Made by a program: the position numbers and the translations under genes. 64,000 nucleotides of DNA from Talpa occidentalis. Lineage: Eukaryota > Chordata > Mammalia > Eulipotyphla > Talpidae. Numbering within the stretch: position 1 is the first letter of the stretch; every line of letters starts with the position of its first letter. The stretch covers positions 136,244,676 through 136,308,675 of the forward strand of contig NW_023604295.1 in assembly GCF_014898055.3 (NCBI RefSeq), read 5' to 3'. This document shows positions 36,170-47,869 of the stretch, one piece after another. The notes beneath the pieces were generated by a model that searched no databases, had not been told where the DNA came from, and was given only the letters and a program-made list of their open reading frames with translations.

Positions 36170-38635
36170 CAGCCTTGGGGGTCTGGTTTAGTACATGCTG
36201 CGCCTGCGTGACCCAAGTCAAGCCAGTTACTCCTGCTTTCTGTGTGTCTCAAAGTCACAAGAAAACCCTCTGAAAGGCCCAGACACTCAGTAATCTCCAT
36301 CACCTCAGGTAATTTCAAATTCTCCATAGTAAAGATCAACAAATAACCCCTTCCCAAAGAATAATGATAATCACAACCAAACATTGTACTGGTTTCTTAA
36401 GCCTTTGGAGAAAAGAGAAAGCAGAATAGAAATAATAATGAGGAAAATAACAATTCCTTGCAATTTTATGGAGCTTTATACTTTCCAAAGTACTCCGTAT
36501 ATAATATCCCTCAGAACACATATTTCCAGAGCAGATTGACAGTGAAACTGAGGTAAGGCTAGCATAAGAAATGTTTTCATACTGAATACTGTATGTGGTA
36601 AACATTTTCTCTTGCTATAAAATGGTCTATTTTGTGTTTCATAAGAAAAAAAAGTTTATTGCTAGTGCTTGTTCATTTAACAAAGGAAATATTTCTATGC
36701 TGTTGCTAAATTAGTAGCTTTTGAAATAATTGGGTGTTTTTAACTACATTTTATTTCAAATTTCCCATACCTAATGAAAGAAAAATGCACAGAATATGTG
36801 TTGTCAGCCTAAGCTACTTCTTGTCTTCAAAATCAGTTTATCATATGGTATTAGAACAGCCAATATATGTTTAAATGTTAATATGTTTAATTACTTTGCT
36901 CTTTACTAATTACTGAACAAATATGTTTCCAAAGAGGAGTACCTTCAGATATTGCCTCTAACCCACCTCCTCGATATGCCTTCAGTAACAGGAGTAACTT
37001 GGGTAGTATTTCTACAAGAAATATCTCCATGTGATTTACTCATTTATTCTAATTAAGAGCTCACTATTGGACATTCTTGTGGTCATTTTTCCTCTGACAC
37101 CACATGGTGTCACAAAATCCCTCAAGAATCAAATTTTCAGCAAGCAGTGTTAAATAAATTAAGTTGTAAGCCAGACTATTTTTATGTTCTCACTTAGCCT
37201 GGTATATAGATTGGGTGAGTCGCTGCATTTCTCCCTGTGAATATAACTGTTATATTAATGACAACATAAATCAAATCTACATGAGCCTATTTTCTTGTTT
37301 AAGGACAGGAAGACTGAAATTTTGAAACAATGTGATTTAAGTCATATCCTTAAATAATAGGAAACTGACTTAAACCCACATTAACATTCTACAGAAGACT
37401 GCTGAGGTGTCGATTTACATCCAGCTTTTGATAATCAGTTGACATGAGTGGTGACAATTTGAAAAAACTAACAAGTAGGATCTTCCCAGAGACATTGATT
37501 AGAAAATAGAACTTTTCTTCAGTGCAGAATATCTTAACATCAGCAAGTTATGTACTATGCAGTGCAGACAACATTCTTTGTCCCCCGACATCAAGTTTTG
37601 CTGATATTTCCCATTTAAAGGCAGCTAACACATTCTGAGAGCTTACTTCACACTAGGTTATTTTACATAATGTAGCCTCAGTAGATATTCAATTTTTTTT
37701 TTCAACTTAGGTTTTTTTTCCCCATTTCTGGTGACAGACAAAACATTCAGGAAAATCTCTGCTGTTAACAAATACATAAAATACTGAAATACACACACAC
37801 ATACACACATATTTTTTTTTTCATAACATGGATAATTAACTAAATGAAGACTTCCACATAGTAAAACTTGTTCTGGAAGCAGAGTTTGCTCAATACATTT
37901 GCCAGTTTTGATAGTGGGTCTAGAATCCAGAAGACTAGAGAACGGTATTCCTCAAAGACTGTCGTTTCACGAGTCTCCATTTCTCCCAGAGAGTAGATGC
38001 TAAGAACACATAATTACTAAACAAATAAAAATCCCCTCCACATGATTAAAAAAGTTCCTAAACATAGAAATAGCATCCTTAATTGGAAATTACTGACCGA
38101 GAGCCTGGTTCTCAATGAGTCATGGAACAGCCAGGAACAACTGTAGAAGGCCATATCAGAGTGAAAGGCTGGAGAAATTTCTCTAATTCCAGGCCCCTGC
38201 ACCAGCAACAACTTCAATAATTAGACTGTGAAGGAGTTCAGGCGGGTAGGGAGGGAGGAATTTGTCCCACAAGAATAGATGATTCTCTGTCTTCTTTGCC
38301 TGTGGGAGAGAGAGAAAAATAACCAAGTCTTCTCTAAGAATTTCCAAATCAAATTCATAGGGATTTATAGCCAAAAAAAGCCCCAAGTCAAAAAAAAATT
38401 AAGATGAAAATGTTTCCAGGTTGATAGGACATTCAGAAGTAAACATAACTATTAAATGGATGGAATTTGGACAGATGCCTCAAAGCTGACAGGCATATTT
38501 CCAAGGAATGTGGTTTCATAATACAAAATGACTCAACCTATAGAGAAAACAAGCCCCCATGAGTGAATCAGTGGAAACAGCAAAGAGCCCATCAGGTCCA
38601 CAGAGATTCTAATATTAGAGATGAATCTGGGAGTT
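36170..38635. other. No gene recognised
   Basis: Unique-looking sequence with a short (AC)n patch at about 37793-37808 next to a T-run. Frames at 36169-36605 and 38017-38386 on the minus strand have no recognised domain. Confidence 0.4.
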
Positions 38636-38639
38636 GACA

Positions 38640-39265
38640 GAGAACAGAGCTCAGAGCTGGGACTCACCCACATTGATGAGAACGGGGCTTTAAACAGGGC
38701 AGTGACCTAGTTTGCTTTATATACTTAAAGAAATTTCTCTAGTTGTCATGTTGAGATGGACAAAGGTGGGAAGCGATAAAATACATTTTAAAAAAAATTA
38801 GAAAGTGCTCTTAAGAAGGTGGTGGCTATGTTTGGAGAGGATAGATTTAAGAAATATTAAGAAATTAAATTTGTTGTGAGTAAATGGATGTGGTTTTAAA
38901 GAATGACTGTTGGTTTCAGGTTTTCAGTAATAGTGTCATATGGAGTCTCTGAATCAGGGATCGTTGAAACAACTGGTTCGGGAGGTGAAATAATGAACTT
39001 AGTTTTGTACAAGTTGAGGCTGAGGAACAGAAAAACATCAAAATGAAGTCTGTAGTTGGAGTTATGTTGCAGGAGCTCAGAAGGTATATTTGGGTTGTGA
39101 AAAGAGGTATGGGAATTTCCATTGAGATACTAAAGTCATGAAAGAGATGGCATTGTCTAGGTGAAGTACCTGGAGTAAAATGAGAATAGAGCTATAGACT
39201 GACTTCTGAGGAACACCAATATTTAATGGTTGGGTAAGATGGAAGATGCTGTAAAACACCTGGGC
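38640..39265 (-). repeat. Ancient L2 LINE, antisense
   Basis: 'ggggctttaaacagggcagtgacc', 'ggttttcagtaatagtg'-type filler, 'gaacttagttttgtacaagttgagg', 'ctgacttctgaggaacaccaat' and 'atttaatggttgggtaag' follow the antisense order of the 3' half of mammalian L2 as I recall it. Family assignment is from memory. Confidence 0.55.
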
Positions 39266-39819
39266 AGTGCTGATTTAAATAATAGACACTTATCCAAGAG
39301 AATGTGATGATACAAAATTATAGTTTCTAATAGTGCCCACATAGAGATTGAGATAAGTATTCAAAAACATCTTGTTGAATGGACCAATGTGGATATAATT
39401 GAGCTAACAAAAAGTTCTGATGAAGTCTAGGTGGAGAAGAAATGGGTTTGGGTGTGGTTTTCTTTTTTCTGATCTGTTTTGTTTTCTTCATGGATCTCAC
39501 ACTTTTCATTGTCTCTCCAGCTAGCTGTTGAACTTTTTGAGCAAATGAAACATGTCTTCTTATTCTTGGTATTCTTGTGCCACCTGTTAAATACATAAAT
39601 TAATAAGTCTCATTTGACTTATCTATAAAGAAGAGAGAATGTCATCTCCATTTTTATTTCTACAAGCAGATTTTAGGATCATAACTTACATGACACAATT
39701 GTAAAATTTGAAATCAAACAGAAGTGATAGTTGTTGCTATTATTTCTATATCCCAACAATTCAAGACCAAAATAGAATAGGTTGTCACAAGACGGTCTGT
39801 GATTTATTGCCAAATGAAT

Positions 39820-39935
39820 ATTTACTAGCAATGGTTGCTCTGGGGGCTCAGGAAAAAAATAGGGCATTTCAGGCTGAAATTATTATGGGGTACTTTGAAG
39901 AATTGTTAGGAAGGTATTCAGGGTAGTGGGAAATG
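39820..39935 (+). repeat. Old direct duplication, copy 1
   Basis: This segment and 40340-40457 share the same order: 'gcaatggttgctc', 'caggaaaaaaatagg', 'atttcaggctgaaat', then 29 identical bases spanning about 39876-39904, then 'ttaggaagg...attca...gtggtggg'. The spacing is about 522 bases. I do not recognise the unit as a known repeat. Confidence 0.85.
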
Positions 39936-40339
39936 AGACATGAACAAAATTTAGGACTTGGGTGCCCGGAAGGGTGAATAAATCATTGAGATTAGTGCAA
40001 GATAATTTTCAAACTTTTAAATTTATCCTAAATTCTTGGCTTAGACAAAAAAATATGCATTATTAAGGTTTAATGATTTTTTAAAGGGGTATTTATTTCT
40101 GTTCTGCAGAATGTTTTATGATTCCAATAACAGACAGTACACGAATACAACAACTAATTTGCCCTCTTAGTATAAAAATGGACTCCATCTTTGAAGAATA
40201 AAGCAAATCTTAGTCTAGAAATGTATCCTAATTCCTTCCTCCAAAGTTGACCTTCTAATATGGAATGCTCACCTCTTGATGTTTGTTTTCTGCTTCATAT
40301 ACAAATTTAATGACTTAAATTATAGTAATTAATGTGTAA

Positions 40340-40457
40340 ATATTTAGCAGCAATAGTTGCTTTGGGAGTTCAGGGGGAAAAAAGGAATTTCAGGTTGAAA
40401 TTATTATGGGGTACTTTGAAGAATTTTTAGGAAGACATTCAAAGTGGTGGGAAAGTT
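40340..40457 (+). repeat. Old direct duplication, copy 2
   Basis: Second copy of the segment at 39820-39935, with scattered substitutions and small gaps. The intervening 400 bases do not look duplicated, so the arrangement is A-x-A rather than a simple tandem array. Confidence 0.85.
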
Positions 40458-40596
40458 AGAATGGTGTGTAAAATGAACCATATATAAACTCTTAACATTA
40501 AAAAAAAATTAAATGAAAGTTAAAAATACATAGTGATCACCACAGAGGAAAAATGGTTCCAGATATGCAAAGATGTTCCTGTCATATATAATTTTG

Positions 40597-40613
40597 AAAA
40601 AAAAAAAAAAAAA
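40597..40613. repeat. Poly(A) tract
   Basis: An A-run of about 17 bases without a recognised retroelement on its 5' side. Confidence 0.8.
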
Positions 40614-41137
40614 CCTTTGAAAAGTAAGAAAATAAATTTTTTCTATACTTCTATAGATTTTTTTAAGTGTCAAAACCTTTACTAATGCATTCTGTGATTT
40701 TCATTTCTATTCCGTTCATCTAGAATTTGAAACAGGAGATATGTCTTAAATTGATAGTGTGATTCTGAATGCCCTACAGTTTATTACAAATGTATATGAA
40801 TATGTGTCAGTGCTGACAGTAGCCTTTTCTTAGCCCTCACTATCCCTCATAGCTTCTTTATCCCTTCTCTCTCTTTCATCTCTCTTAATACAGTGTTTTT
40901 AATCCAGTATTTAATCTAGTATTTTTCTTTGCCATTATACCTTGCTGGACTACATATAATTCCCTTAAACTCCTTCCATTTTGTTGTAAATGGCAGTATT
41001 TCAGCTTTCTTTATGGCTAGGTAGTATTCCATATTGTGGATACCCCATAGCTACTTGATCAAATCTTATATAGATGGGCATTTAGATTGCTTCTGTGTCC
41101 TAGCTGTTGTAAGTAGCTCTGCAATAAACACTGTTGA

Positions 41138-41401
41138 GGGCCTCCCCTGGTGGCACAGTGGTTGAGCGCTGGGCTGCGAAGCTGCCCGCAGCTTCTGCAG
41201 CACCCGTTCAATCCCCGATCACTGGCAAGGGTCCCACATGGTGCGCAGACTTCTCCTGCCGCACCCGCTGCTCCCCTCAGCAGTGTACTTTGGTACTTCT
41301 GCCTGTTCTGCTCCCCACTCTGGCCCTTGTGAATTCTCTCGCCCTCCCGTGCTTCTGACTGTACCCAGTGCTTGTATAAATAAATAAATAAATCTTAAAT
41401 A
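41138..41401 (+). mobile_element. tRNA-derived SINE inserted in antisense L1M
   Basis: Starts GGGCCTCCCCTGGTGGCACA with 'gtggttgagcgctgg', so it belongs with the younger body type. It has a small deletion near box B, where 'ccccgatcactggcaaggg' replaces the longer loop. The tail is (TAAA)n. Target-site duplication: aataaacactgttga at 41123-41137 and aataaacaccgttga at 41402-41416. It is younger than the L1M it interrupts. Confidence 0.92.
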
Positions 41402-41933
41402 AATAAACACCGTTGAACTTAGTTTATGAGCTGCTGATTTCATGTTCTTTTATAGATGCTCAACAGTGGGATGGCTGGGTCATAAGTTTGTATTTTTAGT
41501 TTTTGAAGGTAAATCCAGATCATATTTTATTTGGCTACACCAGTTTACTTTTCCACCAACACTGGTTTTAATTTGCATCTCTCTTATTGGATGGAATAAT
41601 GAATGTTTTTCATGTATCAAACCTCTGGATTTCCTCTTTGGTGAATTGTCTGTTCATCTCTGCTGTCCATTTAATTGGTTTGTTGGTTTTTTGTTAAATT
41701 CTGCAAGTTTTATGGCTATTGATCCATTGTGAGTTATGTAATATGTAAATAGTTTCTTCAATTTAGTAGGAAGTCTTTAATCTTCTTAGATTGTTTTCGC
41801 TGTGTAAAAGTTCTTATTTTGAGGTAATCCTAATTGTTTATTTTTGTTGTTTTTTTCCTCTTGTCATATGGTTTGAGTCTTCAAAAACGTCTTTTTCACT
41901 GATGTCATGGGACAGATTTCCAATATCTTCTAT

Positions 41934-41934
<1 letters not shown>

Positions 41935-41972
<38 letters not shown>
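41935..41972. repeat. (TAGA)n microsatellite
   Basis: About nine uninterrupted TAGA units inside the antisense L1M. Confidence 0.95.
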
Positions 41973-42524
41973 CAGATAAATCTTCTATAAAGCTATCTTA
42001 TATCTAAGCCTTTTATTCACTTGAAATTTATTTGTGTGTATGGAGTTAGAGAGTGATCCAACTTCCTTCCAGTTTTCCCAGCACCATTTATCATTGCTGT
42101 ACAATGCTGCTTTAGCATAAATTATCTCACAGAATTTTGGAAGGAAATTAACAATCATTTGCAATGTAAGGCACAGAAGAGAAATTTATTAATTTTGATA
42201 AATTACAAGGTCATTTCTTATAATGTTTTTGTAACATCCATAGACTTAAAAAGTAGGGGAAAGAATATAAAGGAAAGAATGTGAAGAATGTGTGTATCTT
42301 GCATCTGTGGAAATGTGTGTAGTCTAAAAAAATAGTGGAAAAGCTCTATAGTCCCTGTTCTCATAAAAAAAGATTACTAACAGACACAAAGGAACCCTCC
42401 AACTTCTGGACCTTGCACTGCGTTTACAGAGACAGGAAATGAAGGAAAAAAGATCCCTCCCTTGACATTTCTACAAAGGATAATCAAATGGACAAGATCA
42501 CTCTTCCTGCAAGTCACATTACAT

Positions 42525-43215
42525 CACTCCTGTCGTAGATGACCTCACTGTCTCCAGTTTCATTCCCTATCCGTCCTTTCTTCACAATACTGCCAGAGGG
42601 AACTTTATTCGACATAAATCTGTTTTGTTTCACTCCTTGTCATATCACAAAATGTGATGACTCACGTTCCCTTCAGAATGTAATCAAAACTCCTTAGACA
42701 CATAAGCAAGGCTTTCCTCCTGTGTCTCCCACCAACCTTTCCAATTTAATCTCTCATCGCCACCTACTGTGCACTCTACACTCAATCTAAAATGTCATTT
42801 GCATTTCTAAATAGCTTTCCCCTCGACTCAGGGTCCTCCACACTTGCTTTGCTCCAGCTCACCATTTCTTATCTACATTCAAGTTTCAGCTATAGCCTGC
42901 CTCCTCCAAGAAGCTTTTGTGTAATTTGATCAATCTCACCACCCAGAGCAGTGTCTCACACCCAGAGCAATGTGTGTGCAAGTACAAGAATGTGCCTGTG
43001 TGCGTGTGTATGTGTGCATGTATGTCTGCATGCCCAAGTGAACTATATTTTATTCCCAATTGCCCCAACTCCATGACTTACTATGACATTAATCTCATGT
43101 GATTATAATGATCCAGTTGTCTGTTTTCTTGCATATCATGAGCTATGTGAGATTTTAGTAACTACACACTTAACAGGTCCTCAAAAACTAGTTCCTGAAT
43201 ATTTAAGTGAACAAG
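42525..43215 (+). repeat. Ancient L2 LINE 3' region, sense
   Basis: 'gtgtctcccaccaacctttcc', 'tcatcgccacctactgtgc', 'ctttgctccagctcacc', 'tacattcaagtttcagctatag', 'cctcctccaagaagcttttgtg', then after a TG-rich insert 'tgagctatgtgagattttag' and 'cctgaatatttaagtgaac' follow the sense L2 3' end. The TG/CA-rich patch at about 42970-43022 is inserted or expanded within it. Confidence 0.72.
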
Positions 43216-43271
43216 GAAGTAAAGGTGGAGTTGATATTAATATACTTTAGCAAAGAAAGCACCCTAGCATA

Positions 43272-43305
43272 GCACAAATAGGACACCATGGTGTCCTATA
43301 TGTGC
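43272..43305. other. Near-perfect 34-bp palindrome
   Basis: The central 22 bases (43278-43299, centre caccatggtg) are a perfect palindrome. After one A-A mismatch the arms extend five more pairs on each side (gcaca at 43272-43276, tgtgc at 43301-43305). There is no loop. I recognise no transposon end or protein site in it. Confidence 0.9.
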
Positions 43306-43309
43306 AGAT

Positions 43310-44740
43310 GTGAAGTATTTGTTCCTTTCTACCATAAAAAAGGAAGTTGATGTGCATTTTATTCTAGTTTTCATCAAGGGTTTCATAATATAGCATGCTC
43401 TTTCAGTTATTTCAGTTGTGAAAACACAGTTTCACGTGGCAAAGATACATTCAAAAGGCCTCTGGATCATGGTTAGTTAAGGACACCACAAGAGCTGTCA
43501 TTTGATAGTGTTTTTAAAATTTATGCAAAGTCTTTGTGTTGGATGTCTTTGTAACAGTCTTCTCAAAGATCACTCTAGAAAACAATGTAGTAAGTGTTTA
43601 TAATGTGTAAGTCACAAATAAATGATACAGAAAAAATGGAAAAGATTACTTTCCTATAATGTGGTGGAAATATTATTTCCAGTGATGCCTTCAGATGGGA
43701 ATCTAAAAGTGCTGCTTTTGAAACAGATTTTTGATACCCAATTCTGGAAAACTATTAGATAACTCTAGAAATAGCTCTAATTGTAATGAAGAAAGTGATG
43801 TCAAAGGTGTATATGAGTTAAAATGCTTTTATAGAAATAAGAATGTGAAAAAAAGCATTATTTCTAAGCAAATATATTTTATGTCCATGACTTAAAATAT
43901 GTCATGTGTAACTTAAATATAATTTCTAGACATACAACTATTTAATCTCATTTGCAAAAGTTGTCATTTATATCTGACCTGTTTTAAGAAAAATCTTTCC
44001 AAGGAAACCTTGTTTGGGAAATGAGGGAAATCATTTTACATTTGCCTTATATTTAGGCATACATTGTTTAATAGTAAAGTTCTCACGTGAGGAAAAATGA
44101 TTATTTTCTTCCAACTATCAAGGCTAGATAAGCTAATACTATTTGATTTCTTGATATCAGAAAAATAGATACATCTTGGAAAGAGATATTTTCATTTGCA
44201 AATACATGCAAACTTGACCAGTTCTTAAATGTTGAAGAACTTGGTACTTCAAGTTATTTTATTTTTTTAAATTTGGGAATGTTTTGTTGGTACAAGATCC
44301 TGTCAGAGGGAAAGCATTAGAGGATTTTAACTGAGTTCCTAGTGCCTGTCAGATAAGAAATATCATGAATGAGAACTGCATAACACTCCTTTGTTTAAAA
44401 GGAAAGCAGGCATCTTTATAGACCTGGACACTGAGGCTCTGGGAGGTTAAATGACAGGATCATGCACCAAAGGGTCTAAAATCACCGTCGATACTTTACC
44501 TCCCAGAAGTAGCAATGCTGGATATCATAGAAAAGTAGCTGTTTATTCATGAGTCTAAACTCTATACCCTTAAAACTTAAATGCACACCAGTCTTGATTC
44601 TGGTGGTTGGCAACAGAATATTTTCCTACATCTCTCTACTACTTTTCCAAATAATTTGCCCATCACTTTAAATGAATGTCTTAGTGCAGCATTATGTTTC
44701 CTGTTCTGTTTTATGAAGTCCGATTGACTTTCCTTGTGTT
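43310..44740. other. No gene recognised
   Basis: AT-rich unique-looking sequence without a clear repeat or exon-like unit. Confidence 0.45.
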
Positions 44741-44756
44741 GGTGTGTGCCTGTGCT

Positions 44757-44772
44757 GCCGCCCTCTGGCGCG
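44757..44772 (-). promoter_or_regulatory. Possible CTCF-type motif
   Basis: The minus strand reads GCGCCAGAGGGCGGCAG. The core CAGAGGGCGG fits the CTCF pattern YAGRKGGCRS at every position, although the preceding part matches poorly. It sits in an unusually GC-rich island of about 40 bases within AT-rich DNA. A motif match alone does not show binding. Confidence 0.3.
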
Positions 44773-44774
44773 CT

Positions 44775-46390
44775 CCCTCTAATTGTACTGTCTCTTTTGG
44801 AAAATTTACTACTTCTGAGAATGCACATAAAGGACCCATTTTTTTACCCTGTGTAATTCTAGATGAAATGTCTACAGACCAAGAGAGCAATCAAATCTGT
44901 CCTTCTAAGCCAAATAGCAGCGGAGGAAGGGGACCTGGGAGCCCTGGCACCTGTCTTCCTTGTCACTTAATGCTTCTTTGCACAACCAAACAGATATTTT
45001 GCTTAAAACCCATCTCAACTCCTGCTGCCTCCATTTTGTGACATAATAGTTGGTTTGTGAGGAAAATATTATGACCCACTTGTCTATGTGCTGCTTTATG
45101 ATCAGGTGAGAGAGTGTCAGCATTGGCTGACTTTCCATCAAAAGCTTCTGAACAAACTTCTGGCAAAATAGCAATAGGGTGAAACATTAGCAGAAAGACT
45201 GCAGATGGACGAGCAAATCTGAGGGACACTTGTGAGAGCGAATCCTGCTCTTTCTCCCACTTTCCGACAACTTCTCGGTCTTGGTGTCTCCACTGGGGGA
45301 CTGAAAAAGGGCATTATCTCAGGTCTTTCTGAACCACACCTCACCTGCGGTCACCTCTTCACAGGTTGAGTCCAGTTTCCAGCCCACCATTAGTTTCTTT
45401 TATAGTCTTTGTCCACAAATAAATCTCCCCCTCAATTTAACAAAGACAAAGCTCTAAATGAACTCTGTTCAGATTGAACACAGTATAATTTACTTTTCAA
45501 TTTCACACCCAAAGATTCTGTAATGGGGGAATGTAGGCGGTTACGTCTTCAGTCATACCAAATGGGTTTTTAATATTTAAAATCCATCCGTTTACTTACA
45601 AAGAGTAAATGCCTGGAAATGAGACTTATGAAATGCAAATGAAGAGCTACAAGACTTATTTCTGCTTGGGAAAATTCAACACTTTTCTGACAAAGGGGAG
45701 TAATAATAGCTCCTGTAGAATCCAATAATATTATAAACAATGTTTGATCCAATAGTGCATGATACGTGCACGGGGAATCCGCGGTCTCTTGTTTGTTATG
45801 ACTGGATGGTGAAATGCTCCTTTGAGCAGAAGAGACTCAAATTAGTGTAGTATTTTGAAAAGTCTGCTGTCACAATTTTTAAATGTCTTAGCTTATGGAA
45901 ACAACTCACAGACTTAAGAAGTTAAACATGATTTCAGAAAAGGCAGTTTCTTTTACCATGTGGAGTGGGGAGCACCCTCCTACACCAAGTTTGTATCAGA
46001 ATTTAGCCTCACGCTTTGTTTTTTTTCACTTTGAGAAATTAAAGTTGGCTTTATTTTTAGGAGATTGTTCTCAGTTCATGATTTATAAGGAATCACTTAT
46101 AAGACAACTTTATATAAATTAATATACAGAAGTTAAGCATTGATAGATCTATAGGTAAAATATTATGAATTTTTCAAACAACCTGGTCTTTATTAGAAGT
46201 TAATAGCATGAAAATTCAAGGAGGTATGTCCCCTTGGGCAGATTTTCCCTAAATATTCACAGATTTTGATTTAAAATATTGGTCTACCTAAGAGAACAGG
46301 ACCATGAATGTTCATCCCCCTTGTTTGAAACACTTCTCTTTTAGTTCTCAAATAATGAATGTCATTTAGGGTAATGTTATCTATCATTAC
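44775..46390. other. No gene recognised; GC-richer patch
   Basis: Between about 44880 and 45380 the sequence is richer in GC than its surroundings. Open frames lie on both strands (for example 44694-45041 plus, 44905-45344 minus), but none contains a domain I recognise. It may be an ordinary compositional fluctuation. Confidence 0.35.
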
Positions 46391-46407
46391 TTAAAAAGTC
46401 CCCCATA

Positions 46408-46674
46408 GGGCTTCTCCTGGTGGCGCAGCAGTTGAGTGCTGGGCTGTGAAGCTGCCCACAGCCTCTGCAGTGCCAGTTTGATCCCCGGCCCCTGGCGAAG
46501 GTCCCACAGGGGGTGCAGACCTCTCCTCCTGCGCCCGCTGCTCCCCTCAGCAGTGTATTTCGTTAGTCTGTCTGTTCTGTTCTCCGCTCTGTCTCTGGTG
46601 AATCCTCTCACCCTCCCGCGCTTCTGACTGTACCCAGTGCTTGTATAAATAAATAAATAAATCTTTAAAAAAAT
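46408..46674 (+). mobile_element. tRNA-derived SINE, full length
   Basis: Starts GGGCTTCTCCTGGTGGCGCAG with 'cagttgagtgctggg', then 'ttgatccccggcccctggcg', 'cccgctgctcccctcagcag' and a (TAAA)n tail. Target-site duplication: aaaaagtcccccata at 46393-46407 and aaaaagtcccctata at 46675-46689, one mismatch. The internal loop is shortened as in the copy at 41138. Confidence 0.92.
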
Positions 46675-46689
46675 AAAAAGTCCCCTATA

Positions 46690-47335
46690 TAATGGTTGAG
46701 CTGATATAAGTTCATTTCTCATTCATATAAAGTCCCAAGCGTTTTCCTGATTGGCAGAGAACTACTTTCTAGTTCTAAGTGTTTTGCTTATTGGAAACCA
46801 TGCTTTTTCCATTTTATAACTCAATTGCTTTCATCATATATCATTTCTTAACTCTGACCTAGAAATGACGCAAGACAAGTTACTCTTACTTCATTGTTGA
46901 GTAGTAGTCCCATGGCCCTGTGTAGGTGCAGATGCAAGAGAAGTAGGAACTGGAGTCTTTGGGTAACCAATTTTAAAAAATCCACACAGAGAGGAGTAAA
47001 AATCTTTGAAAGTCAGTTAGGCCAATTAGTCAAATATCAGCATTGCTTTTTTGAGTGTGATCTCCATCTTTAATGCAATTCTCTGGAAGTGTAGCCTACT
47101 TTCATAGCCCTGAGCCTCACATTGGATCTACGAAGTCTAAATTTTAAGGTGAAGGGCCAAGAGTTCTGGATTTTAATTAACTCTTTGTTATTCTTAGGAG
47201 CACTGAATTTCAGAATCATTTTTCAAAGAAATAACACATTAAAATATTCTAATCATCATTTCACAGATTGAAAAGTAGCCTGAGATAGTGTGAGTAGTGT
47301 GAGTAGCTTGTATTTGATGTCTAGTCATTGACAAG
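46690..47335. other. No gene recognised
   Basis: Unique-looking sequence. No repeat family recognised. Confidence 0.45.
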
Positions 47336-47379
47336 TCATCACTTTAAACATGGGTACGGGATCAAAAGAGCATATCTCT

Positions 47380-47865
47380 GTGAAGAAAATTGTGTTAAGG
47401 GTGGAGAGAAATAAGACATATACAGATGACTAAAATATAAGGCCACCTTAGATGAGTGCTTTAAGAATCTCTTTCGTAAAGATATTAAAGATACAAAATG
47501 GTTGTACAGAAAGTTAAAATAAGAGTATTTTAGGCTAGGGAAAGATGCTTCAAGGACAAGATGGTATTTGGGGATGTTCATAGAGATGGTTTATTTTATA
47601 GGCAGAAATGGGAGGAAGAACAATTCAAAGGGAAAAGATATGGAAAAGACAGAGGTGGTTTAAGGAATTTTAAACAATCCAGTTTGACTTGAATGCAGCA
47701 AGTAAATTGCGTTAGAAACCAAGTTAAGTGGAGAATAAGATTTAATTCCTGGAAGGTATATTGGGACTAAATCATTGAAGGCATCAGTAACCATATCAAG
47801 AAATTGGATTTCATTTGAAAACATCAGGGGACAATGGGAGTTTTGTGAGTAGGGAAGAGAGAGGA
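47380..47865 (-). repeat. Ancient L2 LINE, antisense
   Basis: 'aagatgcttcaaggacaag', 'gactaaatcattgaaggcatc', 'aagaaattggatttcatttg' and 'ggggacaatgggagttttgtg' correspond to the antisense L2 order ('...aggccatggtaagga', 'tttggattttat', 'caatgggaagcc'). Strongly diverged. Confidence 0.5.
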
Positions 47866-47869
47866 TCCA

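Larger units (their letters stand above)
40810..42110 (-). repeat. Old L1M ORF2/3' region, antisense, split by a SINE
   Basis: In order on the plus strand: 'tatggctaggtagtattccat', 'gatgggcatttagattgcttc', 'aagtagctctgcaataaac', SINE, 'gggatggctgggtcataag', 'ttcatctctgctgtccatt', 'ctgtgtaaaagttcttat' and 'gttttcccagcaccatttatc'. These are antisense L1 ORF2 landmarks. A GATA microsatellite has grown inside it at 41935-41972. No open frame survives. Confidence 0.85.

Noticed and set aside
44694..45041. 115-codon plus-strand frame with a hydrophobic start
   Set aside because: It overlaps several unrelated frames on the other strand in a GC-richer patch. No recognisable domain, and no clear splice or promoter signals.
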